Shown one piece after another: positions 27,427 through 34,945 of a stretch of 64,000 bases of DNA. Position numbers and translations under genes: made by a program. Source of the DNA: Pseudomonas paralcaligenes (GTDB lineage: Bacteria; Pseudomonadota; Gammaproteobacteria; Pseudomonadales; Pseudomonadaceae); contig NZ_BPFX01000016.1 of assembly GCF_019655855.1 (NCBI RefSeq), positions 1-64,000 on the forward strand. Direction: 5' to 3'. The notes under the pieces are model-generated. The model saw only the letters and a program-made list of their open reading frames with translations. It searched no databases and was not told the DNA's origin. The number at the start of each line of letters is the position of its first letter. Within the stretch, counting starts at the first letter, position 1.

Positions 27427-27488
27427 GCTGCGCCCTGTGACGAGCCCTCCGGCCCTCTGCGGGCCTGAGCGCTACGCTTGCCTGTCCA

Positions 27489-28319
27489 TCACAGCACGAT
27501 GCTTCGCCTCAGCAGCACGGCGGTAGAAGGACACAGGCTTGCGGCCTGCCGTGTGGCAAGGATCGCTGCCGGTGCGACGTTGAGCTCAATCGGCTTGAAG
27601 CCCGCACGCTCGAAGAACAGCGCGGCTGTCGTGGTCAGCAACCAGGCGTCACGCCCGCCTTCGTCGAAAGCGCGCCGCAGCAGCAGTGCCAGGACGCCGC
27701 CGCCGATGCCGCGCTGGCGCGCGTGCGGCAGCACCACCAGGGAACGCACCAGCACATCCCGGCCCATGCACTCGAAACCACCGTAGCCCACGCGCTCGCC
27801 CGACACCGTGGCATACGCGAAGAAGCTGCGCCCCGGTTCGGTCAGGTCGTCCGTCGGAAGCCCGGCCTCCTGCAAAGCCACCGCGAGGCCCGTGTCGCTG
27901 CCTTCGATTGGTGCCTCCACCAGCAGCGGCGTACCGTCTTCCTTGCGCAACTCGACTGCCGGCCGCTGCGGCAGTAGTTCGATCACCACGTCTGAGGGGC
28001 GGCACAGGCGCACGCCCAAGGGCGTTGCCACGATGGGCCGATTGATGAGGATCGGGTAAGCCAGCATCTGGTCGATCAGTTCGTCGTCGCTCCAATGCGC
28101 GGCATCCAGCCCGAGTTCCTTGTAGGGCGTGCCCTTGACGCGCAACACGTCCCGCACGCCCATACCCATGCGCGCGATCAACGCCTTCAGCGTCTCGCGG
28201 TCGGGCGGCGTCTTCAGGTACTCGATGACCGTGGGTTCGATGCCGCTGGCACGTACCAACGCCAAGGTGTTGCGCGACGTGCCGCAGTCGGGGTTGTGAT
28301 AGATCGTGATGGGACTCAT
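27489..28319 (-). CDS. arsC: ArsC-ArsN2 fusion: arsenate reductase joined to GNAT acetyltransferase
   Basis: A 276-aa two-domain protein. Residues 1-~125 are glutaredoxin-coupled arsenate reductase: MSPITIYHNPDCGTSRNTLA with catalytic Cys12, and YPILINRPIVATPLGVRLCR. Residues ~140-276 are a GNAT of the ArsN2 type: LPHARQRGIGGGVLALLL (acetyl-CoA loop), WLLTTTAALFFERAGF and ASLCPSTAVLLRR. ArsC reduces arsenate to arsenite; ArsN acetylates an arsenic compound (ArsN1 acts on arsinothricin, while the ArsN2 substrate is unsettled). ATGA overlap with the upstream ATP-grasp-like gene shows coupling in the ars operon. It is a natural fusion, not a readthrough: the frame is continuous with no internal start. 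Confidence 0.88.
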   Translation of the reverse strand: MSPITIYHNPDCGTSRNTLALVRASGIEPTVIEYLKTPPDRETLKALIARMGMGVRDVLRVKGTPYKELGLDAAHWSDDELIDQMLAYPILINRPIVATPLGVRLCRPSDVVIELLPQRPAVELRKEDGTPLLVEAPIEGSDTGLAVALQEAGLPTDDLTEPGRSFFAYATVSGERVGYGGFECMGRDVLVRSLVVLPHARQRGIGGGVLALLLRRAFDEGGRDAWLLTTTAALFFERAGFKPIELNVAPAAILATRQAASLCPSTAVLLRRSIVL

Positions 28320-29623
28320 GCAAGCGTCCTCTGTGTGGTGATGGACGAATCGTTCGTACCCGCCATGTCGCCGAACGGCAGAACCAGCACGGGCGCGAAT
28401 CCCCCGCCGGGCGTGCGCAGGTTGGTGGTCTGGCCGGTATAGGTGCGTGCCGCCAGCAGCAGGACACGCCCGCGATAGGCGTAAGCGCGCACGTCCACCT
28501 TGAGCCGGGTCGGTACGCCATCGACCGCGACCATGCGTTCGCTGGGCGGCACCAGCGCCTGGGCCACGAAGCCGCCGGCGGCAATGTGATCCCACGTCTT
28601 GCGCGTCAGCTTGTCGCCCCGGTAGGCGGCCTTGCCGCCATAGCCCGCCATCGGCTTGAAGAACCATTGGCGCCGTTCGCGCCAAAGAGCCTCCGCATTG
28701 GCGGGCAAGACGGCCTGGGCGGCGGGAACGACGGCACGCAGCACGGCGCGGTCGGCCTCGCTGCCGCCCCAGCGGGCCATCTGCGCGTCATCGCCCAGCC
28801 AGATCAGGTTGCGCTTGTCTGCCTGCATGGCGTGCGCGCGAGGATGCGGCGTCAGCACTACCGCGCCTGCCTGGTACGCGCTGTGCAGCGCCGCGTGCGA
28901 GGACTCCGACAAGTCGAAATCGGTGAGCCGGTTGTAAATCATGTCGATCGGCAGATCGGCGGGAAACGCCGAGTGCCACAAGGCACCATCGCGCCATTCG
29001 AGCTCGCGCGGGTCGGCCACGGCAGCCCGGATGCCATGACGCTCGAACAAACGTCGGACAAGCTCAAATTCGGGGGCCAGGTACTGCTGCTGCGGATCGT
29101 CATCGACCACCACCGCCGTGCGCCAAGGCTGCGTACCTCGCTGCGCCTGCCATTCGGCGCGGAACATCTCGATGAAGGTTTGCGCCAGGTCGGCGTGACC
29201 CACCCACTCGTCCATCGCGGAGCAGCAGGTGCTTTGCGCCCCGGCGAGCGCGGCATTGAGCAGAGCGCCACCCGCGTTGGTGTTGATTTCGATCAGGCGC
29301 GGGCCGTCCGCTCTCAGGTGAAAGTCATACCCCATGAACACGCCGGAGGGGCCGAAGTTCGGCACCAGCGCGTCAGTGCCCTGCGCGCGGTCTACCACCG
29401 CCTGCTGGTAGCCCGGCAGGTGGGTGACGCGCTCCAGTGTCGTCACGGCCTGGGCGATGGCATCCCGTGTGGACGTGCTGATGAACACCGCCGTTTCCGA
29501 GAACAAGTGGGGATGGCTATCGGCCAGCGACGTGGGCAGGCTTTGATGCAGCCGTGCTACGTCGAGCGTGCGGCATGCACAAGAGAGGTTGATCTGTTCG
29601 GCGAGGTTCATGGTTGCTTTCAT
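28316..29623 (-). CDS. ATP-grasp-like protein of the arsenic operon
   Basis: A 435-aa protein. IEINTNAGGALLNAAL (111-126) and WFFKPMAGYGGKAAYRG (320-336), followed by FVAQALVPPSERM and LKVDVRAYAYRGRVLLLAAR, are the nucleotide- and metal-binding blocks of circularly permuted ATP-grasp ligases (glutathionylspermidine synthase-like). It also has a CxC (C15, C17) and a CC pair (C133, C134). It lies between acr3 and the arsC-arsN2 fusion, separated by 11 bp and overlapping by 4 bp. A ligase joining a peptide or amine to an arsenic compound or thiol is a guess. Start could instead be Met5. Confidence 0.7.
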   Translation of the reverse strand: MKATMNLAEQINLSCACRTLDVARLHQSLPTSLADSHPHLFSETAVFISTSTRDAIAQAVTTLERVTHLPGYQQAVVDRAQGTDALVPNFGPSGVFMGYDFHLRADGPRLIEINTNAGGALLNAALAGAQSTCCSAMDEWVGHADLAQTFIEMFRAEWQAQRGTQPWRTAVVVDDDPQQQYLAPEFELVRRLFERHGIRAAVADPRELEWRDGALWHSAFPADLPIDMIYNRLTDFDLSESSHAALHSAYQAGAVVLTPHPRAHAMQADKRNLIWLGDDAQMARWGGSEADRAVLRAVVPAAQAVLPANAEALWRERRQWFFKPMAGYGGKAAYRGDKLTRKTWDHIAAGGFVAQALVPPSERMVAVDGVPTRLKVDVRAYAYRGRVLLLAARTYTGQTTNLRTPGGGFAPVLVLPFGDMAGTNDSSITTQRTLA

Positions 29624-29634
29624 CTCGTCGCGGG

Positions 29635-30699
29635 CTACGCGCGCTCGTACCAGCCGCGCGAGCGGTTGACCACGCGCACCACCAACAGCATCACCGGCAC
29701 CTCGATCAGCACGCCGACCACGGTGGCCAGCGCGGCGCCGGAATGGAAACCGAACAGGCTGATGGCGGCCGCCACGGCCAGCTCGAAGAAGTTGCTCGCC
29801 CCGATCAGCGCCGACGGACAGGCGATGTTGTGCTTCTCGCCCACCTTGCGGTTGAGCCAGTAGGCCAGCCCGGAATTGAAGAACACTTGGATCAGAATGG
29901 GCACCGCCAGCATGGCGATGACCAGCGGCTGTTGCAGGATGGCTTGGCCCTGGAAGGCGAACAGCAGCACCAGCGTCAGCAGCAAGGCTGCGATCGACAG
30001 CGGGCCGATGCGCTCTAAGGCCCGATCGAACGCGGCCTGGCCCCGACGCAAGAGCGCGCGGCGCCAGAGCTGCGCGAGGATGACCGGGATGACGATGTAG
30101 AGCACCACCGACACCAGCAGCGTGTCCCACGGCACGGTGATCGCCGACAGGCCCAACAGCAGGCCGACAATCGGCGCGAAGGCGAACACCATGATGGTGT
30201 CGTTCAGCGCCACCTGTGAAAGCGTGAATACTGGATCGCCGCCGGTCATCCGGCTCCACACGAACACCATCGCCGTGCAGGGCGCGGCGGCCAGCAGGAT
30301 CAGGCCGGCGACGTAGCTGTCGAGCTGGTCGGCCGGCAGCCAGTCGGCGAAGACGTGACGGATGAACAGCCAGGCCAGCAGCGCCATCGAGAATGGCTTG
30401 ACCGCCCAGTTGATGAACAGCGTGACGCCGATGCCGCGCCAATGCTGCTTGACTTGGCACAGTGCGCCGAAGTCCACCTTGAGCAGCATCGGAATCACCA
30501 TGACCCAGATCAGCAGGCCCACCGGCAGGTTGACCTGCGCCACCTCCATACGCCCGATGGCCTGGAACACGCCGGGCGCGAACTGGCCCAGGGCGATGCC
30601 GGCGATGATGCACAGCAGCACCCACACGGTCAGGTAACGCTCGAAGCCGCTCATGGCGGAAGCGACCGGCACGCGGCCTGCGGTATCGGTGGCGGTCAT
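29635..30699 (-). CDS. acr3: ACR3-family arsenite efflux permease
   Basis: A 354-aa integral membrane protein with about ten helices. Family hallmarks are LLIWVMVIPMLLKVDFGAL, AAAPCTAMVFVWSRMTGGDP (with the conserved Cys) and PSALIGASNFFELAVAAAIS. It extrudes arsenite made by ArsC. The start at 30699 (MTATDTAGR) follows GGTGAGGGC; the 19-residue Cys-rich extension upstream is unlikely. It lies 93 bp after arsR and 11 bp before the ATP-grasp-like gene. Confidence 0.95.
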   Translation of the reverse strand: MTATDTAGRVPVASAMSGFERYLTVWVLLCIIAGIALGQFAPGVFQAIGRMEVAQVNLPVGLLIWVMVIPMLLKVDFGALCQVKQHWRGIGVTLFINWAVKPFSMALLAWLFIRHVFADWLPADQLDSYVAGLILLAAAPCTAMVFVWSRMTGGDPVFTLSQVALNDTIMVFAFAPIVGLLLGLSAITVPWDTLLVSVVLYIVIPVILAQLWRRALLRRGQAAFDRALERIGPLSIAALLLTLVLLFAFQGQAILQQPLVIAMLAVPILIQVFFNSGLAYWLNRKVGEKHNIACPSALIGASNFFELAVAAAISLFGFHSGAALATVVGVLIEVPVMLLVVRVVNRSRGWYERA

Positions 30700-30792
30700 C
30701 GGGCAGCCCTCACCGGGGACCAATGTTGCGCAGCTCGCGCTGCAAGGACATGGCATCGAGGCGCTGGATAGGTGGTGTCTGTGGTCATGGCG

Positions 30793-31116
30793 TCAGCAGT
30801 CGCAGCGGGTGGATTCGGTGACTTCGCACGTGCCGCCTTGGCAACAGTGTTCGGTCAGGTAGCCGATCAGGCCCTTCATGTGGGTGTATTCGGCGCGGTA
30901 GATCAGGTTGCGGCCCTGCTGTTCGACCGTGACGAGGCCAGCATGGGCCAGTTCCTTCAGATGGAAGGACAAGGTATTGCGTGCCACGTCGAGCTGGTCG
31001 GCTAGGACGCTCGGTGTCAGTCCTTCTAGGCCGGCGATGATCAGAGCGCGGAACACACGCAGCCGCTGGGTGTGGGCCAGGGCGCCTAGGGCGGAAATGA
31101 CTTGATCTTCGTTCAT
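30793..31116 (-). CDS. arsR: ArsR arsenic-responsive repressor (C-terminal Cys type)
   Basis: A 107-aa winged-helix repressor. The recognition helix region is PSVLADQLDVARNTLSFHLK. Metal-binding cysteines are C-terminal, C91, C92 and C97 in EHCCQGGTC, like the Acidithiobacillus-type ArsR rather than the alpha-3 CxC type of R773. The start was set at MNEDQVIS (31116); a palindromic operator lies just upstream. It is the first gene of the leftward ars operon. Confidence 0.92.
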   Translation of the reverse strand: MNEDQVISALGALAHTQRLRVFRALIIAGLEGLTPSVLADQLDVARNTLSFHLKELAHAGLVTVEQQGRNLIYRAEYTHMKGLIGYLTEHCCQGGTCEVTESTRCDC

Positions 31117-31118
31117 AT

Positions 31119-31142
31119 TTCGATAATACAACAATTATTGAA
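31119..31142 (-). promoter_or_regulatory. Likely ArsR operator
   Basis: TTCGATAAT (31119-31127), spacer ACAACA, ATTATTGAA (31134-31142): arms match at 8 of 9 positions. AT-rich, 3 bp upstream of the arsR start codon. Confidence 0.65.
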
Positions 31143-31177
31143 TTAATGAAGAAAGAATGGGCGACCTTGTTTCATGG

Positions 31178-31256
31178 CATCCCGCCGTCGGGTTCGCGGA
31201 CGTCTTGTCGAGTCGCGGCTATCCGGCTACCCCTGACGCCTTCGGCTTTGAGCATC
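31178..31256 (+). repeat. Partial third copy of the leader repeat
   Basis: CCGTCGGGTTCG, GAGTCGCGGCTATCCGGCT and CCCTGACGCCTTCGGCTTTG resemble the first ~90 bp of the repeats at 26602 and 33703 but are more diverged. It lies between the divergent ars and chr operons. Confidence 0.5.
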
Positions 31257-31271
31257 TGTACTAGTATTTTT

Positions 31272-31307
31272 TGACGCTAACTCTACAAATTTGTAGAGTT
31301 AGCGTCA
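31272..31307 (+). promoter_or_regulatory. 36-bp perfect palindrome ending on the chrB start codon
   Basis: TGACGCTAACTCTACAAA (31272-31289) is followed immediately by its exact reverse complement (31290-31307). The final A is the first base of the chrB ATG. It may be a ChrB operator, an mRNA hairpin over the start codon, or both. No space exists for a normal ribosome site outside the palindrome. Confidence 0.8.
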
Positions 31308-32257
31308 TGAGTACTTGGCTTGCTCTCATCCTCAGCCTTCCTACGGGGAACGCGACCGTCAGACAACGGGCCTGGCGGGCACTCAAGGCATCCGGCGCGG
31401 CGGTGCTGCGCGATGGCGTTTATCTGATGCCAGACCGCGCCTCCTGCCGTGCCCTGCTGGAAGAACTGGCGGCCGATGTTCAAAGTGGCGACGGAACCGC
31501 ACTGGTACTGAGAAGCGAGGAACCCGAAGGGGCTGACTTCACTGGCCTGTTCGATCGAGGCGACGACTATGCAGCGCTGTTGAAGGATGTGTCAGTCGCC
31601 CGGATGGCACTGACCCCGGACACGGTTCAAGACACGATCAAAGTCGCTCGCAAGCTGCGTAAGAGCTTCTCTGCGATCAGAGAGATCGACTTTTTCCCTG
31701 GCGAAGCGCAGCGGCAGGCCGACACGGCATTGCGGGATCTCGAACTGGCGACGACGCGCGTGCTCTCGCCCGACGAGCCGCAGGAAGTGGCAGGAGAGAT
31801 TCCCTCCCGCCTGATCGCCGATTACCAGCAGCGCGTATGGGCAACCCGGCAACGTCCCTGGGTGGATCGCCTCGCTAGCGCCTGGCTGATTCGCCGTTTT
31901 ATTGACCACCAAGCGCACATCCTGTGGCTGGCCAGTCCAGGCGACTGTCCGCCAGACGCCTTGGGTTTCGACTTCGACGGTGCGGCCTTCAGTCATGTTG
32001 GAGGCCGCGTCACTTTCGAGATACTCGCCACCAGTTTCAACCTAAATCATCCGGCCCTGATACGCCTCGGACAACTCGTGCATTACCTCGATGCCGGTGG
32101 GGTTCAACCTGCCGAGGCGGTGGGCGTGGAAAGCGTGCTGGTGGGCCTGCGCGACGCCATCACTGACGATGACCAACTCTTGGCTAGCGCCTGTGGCGTA
32201 TTCGACGGCCTGCTCGCGGCTTTTGAGAAACAAGAGGAACAGAGAAATGAAAAATGA
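31307..32257 (+). CDS. chrB: ChrB, chromate resistance protein/regulator
   Basis: A 316-aa ChrB. The N-terminal part (TWLALILSLPTGNATVRQRAW, then WRALKASGAAVLRDGVYLMP) is the ChrB_N domain with PaaX-like regulator character; the C-terminal part (TRQRPWVDRLASAWLIRRFID, then GDCPPDALGFDFDGAAFSHV and TFEILATSF) is ChrB_C. ChrB senses chromate and controls chrA. The ATG at 31307 ends the palindrome; a 12-codon longer form would begin inside it and is rejected. It overlaps chrA by ATGA. Confidence 0.92.
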   Translation: MSTWLALILSLPTGNATVRQRAWRALKASGAAVLRDGVYLMPDRASCRALLEELAADVQSGDGTALVLRSEEPEGADFTGLFDRGDDYAALLKDVSVARMALTPDTVQDTIKVARKLRKSFSAIREIDFFPGEAQRQADTALRDLELATTRVLSPDEPQEVAGEIPSRLIADYQQRVWATRQRPWVDRLASAWLIRRFIDHQAHILWLASPGDCPPDALGFDFDGAAFSHVGGRVTFEILATSFNLNHPALIRLGQLVHYLDAGGVQPAEAVGVESVLVGLRDAITDDDQLLASACGVFDGLLAAFEKQEEQRNEK

Positions 32258-33630
32258 ATCAGACATCCTCCCTTGCCAATGACGAAGACTGCGAAAGCAC
32301 CCATACACCACCTCAACCCGTGAGGTTCCGCGAGGCTTTCCTGTTCTGGCTCAAACTCGGATTCATCAGCTTCGGCGGTCCGGCCGGACAGATCGCCATC
32401 ATGCACACGGAGCTGGTGGAACAACGACGCTGGATCAGCGAGAGGCGCTTTCTGCATGCGCTGAACTACTGCATGCTGCTGCCAGGCCCGGAGGCGCAGC
32501 AGCTTGCCACCTACATCGGTTGGCTGATGCACCGCACCTGGGGAGGCATCGTGGCCGGCGTGCTGTTCGTGCTGCCTTCGCTCCTCATTCTGATCGGGTT
32601 ATCGTGGGTTTACATTGCCTTCGGTGATGTGCCGGCGGTGGAGGGACTGTTCTACGGCATCAAGCCAGCAGTGACTGCCATCGTCGTCCAGGCTGCGCAT
32701 CGAATCGGCTCGCGCGCACTCAAGAACAACTGGCTTTGGGGCATTGCGGCGGCATCCTTCGTGGCGATCTTCGCATTCAATGTGCCGTTCCCGGCCATTG
32801 TTGCCGCCGCGGCATTGATCGGCTTCATGGGGGGCCGCATCGCTCCCGAAGTATTCAAGGCGGGCGGCGGCCACAGTCAGGCCGTAAAGTCCTTCGGCCC
32901 CGCACTGATCGACGACGACACGCCCAGGGCACCGCACACCAAATTCCGCTGGAGCAGTCTGGCACGACTGATGGTGATCGGTGCTTTACTGTGGCTCATT
33001 CCCATGGGCCTGTTGACCGCCAGCTTGGGGTGGGAACATACGCTGACGCAGATGAGTTGGTTCTTCACCAAGGCAGCTCTGCTGACCTTCGGTGGTGCCT
33101 ACGCGGTACTGCCCTACGTACACCAGAGTGCTGTCGGCTATTACGGCTGGCTCACCCCGACACAGATGATCGACGCGCTGGCGCTGGGTGAAACCACTCC
33201 CGGCCCGCTGATCATCCTCGTGGCGTTCGTCGGCTTTGTCGGTGCCTATGTCCAGACCGTATTCGGCCCCGATGCGTTGTTCCTGGCCGGAGCCGTGGCT
33301 GCGATACTGGTGACTTGGTTCACCTTCCTGCCATCGTTCCTATTCATTCTGGCGGGCGGTCCCTTGGTGGAATCGACCCACGACGATCTCAAGTTCACTG
33401 CGCCTCTGACGGCCATCACCGCCGCCGTGGTGGGCGTCATCCTGAAACTGGCGCTGTTCTTCGGCTATCACGTTCTCTGGCCGGAAGGCTTTGAGAGTGG
33501 CTTCGATTGGATCTCCGCCCTGATCGCCATCGGTGCCGCTATCGCGCTGTTTCGCTTCAAACGCAACGTCATTCACGTCATCGCGGCCTGCGCTGTCACC
33601 GGGCTGCTCGTGAAAATGTTCATCCCATGA
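32254..33630 (+). CDS. chrA: ChrA, chromate efflux transporter
   Basis: A 458-aa CHR-family membrane transporter made of two homologous halves. The first half begins FREAFLFWLKLGFISFGGPAG and contains FLHALNYCMLLPGPEAQQLA; the second begins MSWFFTKAALLTFGGAYAVLP and contains LALGETTPGPLIILVAFVGF. These duplicated FGGP/PGP motifs are diagnostic for long-chain ChrA. It exports chromate. Translationally coupled to chrB by a 4-bp overlap. Confidence 0.95.
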   Translation: MNQTSSLANDEDCESTHTPPQPVRFREAFLFWLKLGFISFGGPAGQIAIMHTELVEQRRWISERRFLHALNYCMLLPGPEAQQLATYIGWLMHRTWGGIVAGVLFVLPSLLILIGLSWVYIAFGDVPAVEGLFYGIKPAVTAIVVQAAHRIGSRALKNNWLWGIAAASFVAIFAFNVPFPAIVAAAALIGFMGGRIAPEVFKAGGGHSQAVKSFGPALIDDDTPRAPHTKFRWSSLARLMVIGALLWLIPMGLLTASLGWEHTLTQMSWFFTKAALLTFGGAYAVLPYVHQSAVGYYGWLTPTQMIDALALGETTPGPLIILVAFVGFVGAYVQTVFGPDALFLAGAVAAILVTWFTFLPSFLFILAGGPLVESTHDDLKFTAPLTAITAAVVGVILKLALFFGYHVLWPEGFESGFDWISALIAIGAAIALFRFKRNVIHVIAACAVTGLLVKMFIP

Positions 33631-33702
33631 CGCAATAGCATCGCCTTTGACATTCGTGCGAAGGCAGGTGCTATGGCCAGCAGACGAAATCCATGGCGCT
33701 CT

Positions 33703-33999
33703 ACCGTCGGGCTCGTGGGCTGCGCCCCGTGCCTCGTGCCGAGTCACGGCCTTTCGGCTTTGATCCCTGATACCTCCGGCCTTTGAGGCCTGCGCGCTCC
33801 GCTTGCCGATCCGTGGCATGGGTGGAGTGGGGCGGTCTTGCTGTTCCCTTCACCGTATCACGGCGTTCTCGCCGTCAAGGGCTGCGCGCGCCTTGCGCGC
33901 TGGCGTCCTGGCGGCCGTCTGCGACCCCTGACTGCTTGCGCTGCGCCGTGCTGGCGACGGTTCCGGGCAATTCCGCCCGAGTAACCGGAGATCGTCATC
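33703..33999 (+). repeat. Copy B of ~300-bp leader repeat
   Basis: Matches 26602-26895, with 81 identical bases at 33808-33888. It ends at the start codon of the 131-aa gene, just as copy A ends at radC. Confidence 0.85.
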
Positions 34000-34395
34000 A
34001 TGAACGACAAATCGCATGTTTCGCTGGAACGCCGTGTCTGCCTGGTTTGCGGCGTGGCTTACGATACGGGCAGCCTCCTTCTCGACAAGCGCCTGCGCCA
34101 GAGTCTGGAGCGCTACACGACGACGGGCTGGGGCCTGTGCGCCGAACACCAGAAGCTGTTCGACGACGGTTTCGTCGCGCTGGTCGAATGCGACCCTGAG
34201 CGCAGCGGCAAGCCGTCGGGCGCTGATCGCTTGAAGCCCGAACAGGCGTATCGCACGGGGCATCTGGCCCACCTGAAGCGCCATGTGCTCACCGAGATAT
34301 TCAACGTCCAGATCGCGGCCGATCAGGTTTGCGTCTTCGTCGAGCCCGGCATTATCGAGCGCATCCAGAAGATGGTGGCGCCGGCGACGAGCTGA
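34000..34395 (+). CDS. ICE-associated protein with zinc-ribbon-like cysteines
   Basis: A 131-aa protein. C14 and C17 (RRVCLVCGVAYDTGS) plus Cys and His in GLCAEHQKLFDDGFV could form a zinc site. It is a frequent hypothetical in Tn4371/clc-type elements near parB; some are annotated as ATPases, but no P-loop is visible. AACCGGAG lies upstream and a strong terminator follows. Confidence 0.75.
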   Translation: MNDKSHVSLERRVCLVCGVAYDTGSLLLDKRLRQSLERYTTTGWGLCAEHQKLFDDGFVALVECDPERSGKPSGADRLKPEQAYRTGHLAHLKRHVLTEIFNVQIAADQVCVFVEPGIIERIQKMVAPATS

Positions 34396-34413
34396 GCGCA
34401 CGGCAAACAACAG

Positions 34414-34445
34414 GCGCGTCGCCCTACGGGGCGGCGCGCTTTTTT
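34414..34445 (+). terminator. Strong rho-independent terminator
   Basis: GCGCGTCGCCC (34414-34424) pairs with GGGCGGCGCGC (34429-34439) over 11 bp including one G-T pair, loop TACG, then six T. Confidence 0.88.
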
Positions 34446-34945
34446 CTGCTGCGCCTGGTGTCGAGCCCTTCGGCCCTGCGCGCTGCGCTTGCACTCCAGG
34501 GGAACGGCTTGCAGCCGATCCCCGCCGCGCGTGGCTTGGCGCCCCTGACAGCCGCCGAACAGGTTGCACCTGATCGGCCTTCGCGCCTGCGGCACTGCGC
34601 GCTTCGCTTGCGTGGGGACGGCGCCATCTGCGGCCGTTGCCACAACCGCCGTCTTCCCTCGCTCATCACCTCATCCGCGACCGTAGCCCGCGCCCGTGTG
34701 CCGTCAAGGCGCGCTGGGCCGTGTCCTCGCTGCGCTGCGGGCCGCACCACCCCGGCGCTTGTTTCCTTGACCGCCCCCGTTCGCGGACTCCCTTCCGTCG
34801 CGGGCGATGAACTCAGGAAAGACGGTGGCAACGAGGCCGGCCCAGGTCTCCGCGCCGACCCCACCGGAAAGCCGAAAGGCGGGCTCCGAATCTAGGAATC
34901 CGGTGTGCGGTTTCAACAGCAAACCCTTATGTCAGGAATAACACC
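34446..34945. other. 500-bp GC-rich leader upstream of parB
   Basis: No gene is supported. The sequence repeats phrases seen in the other element leaders (GCGCTGCGCTTGC, TTCGGCCCTGCGCGC, CCCCTGACAG). Leaders of this type appear before radC, the 34000 gene, parB and DUF736. Confidence 0.5.

Noticed and set aside
29635..30625. Single fused protein of acr3 frame and ATP-grasp-like frame (769 aa)
   Set aside because: The long frame upstream of 29623 is a shadow of acr3; the real acr3 ends with a TAG at 29635-29637 in its own frame.
34329..34895. 188-aa plus-strand frame after the 131-aa gene
   Set aside because: Starts inside the preceding gene and crosses a strong terminator; Ala/Arg/Pro-rich leader sequence without domain.
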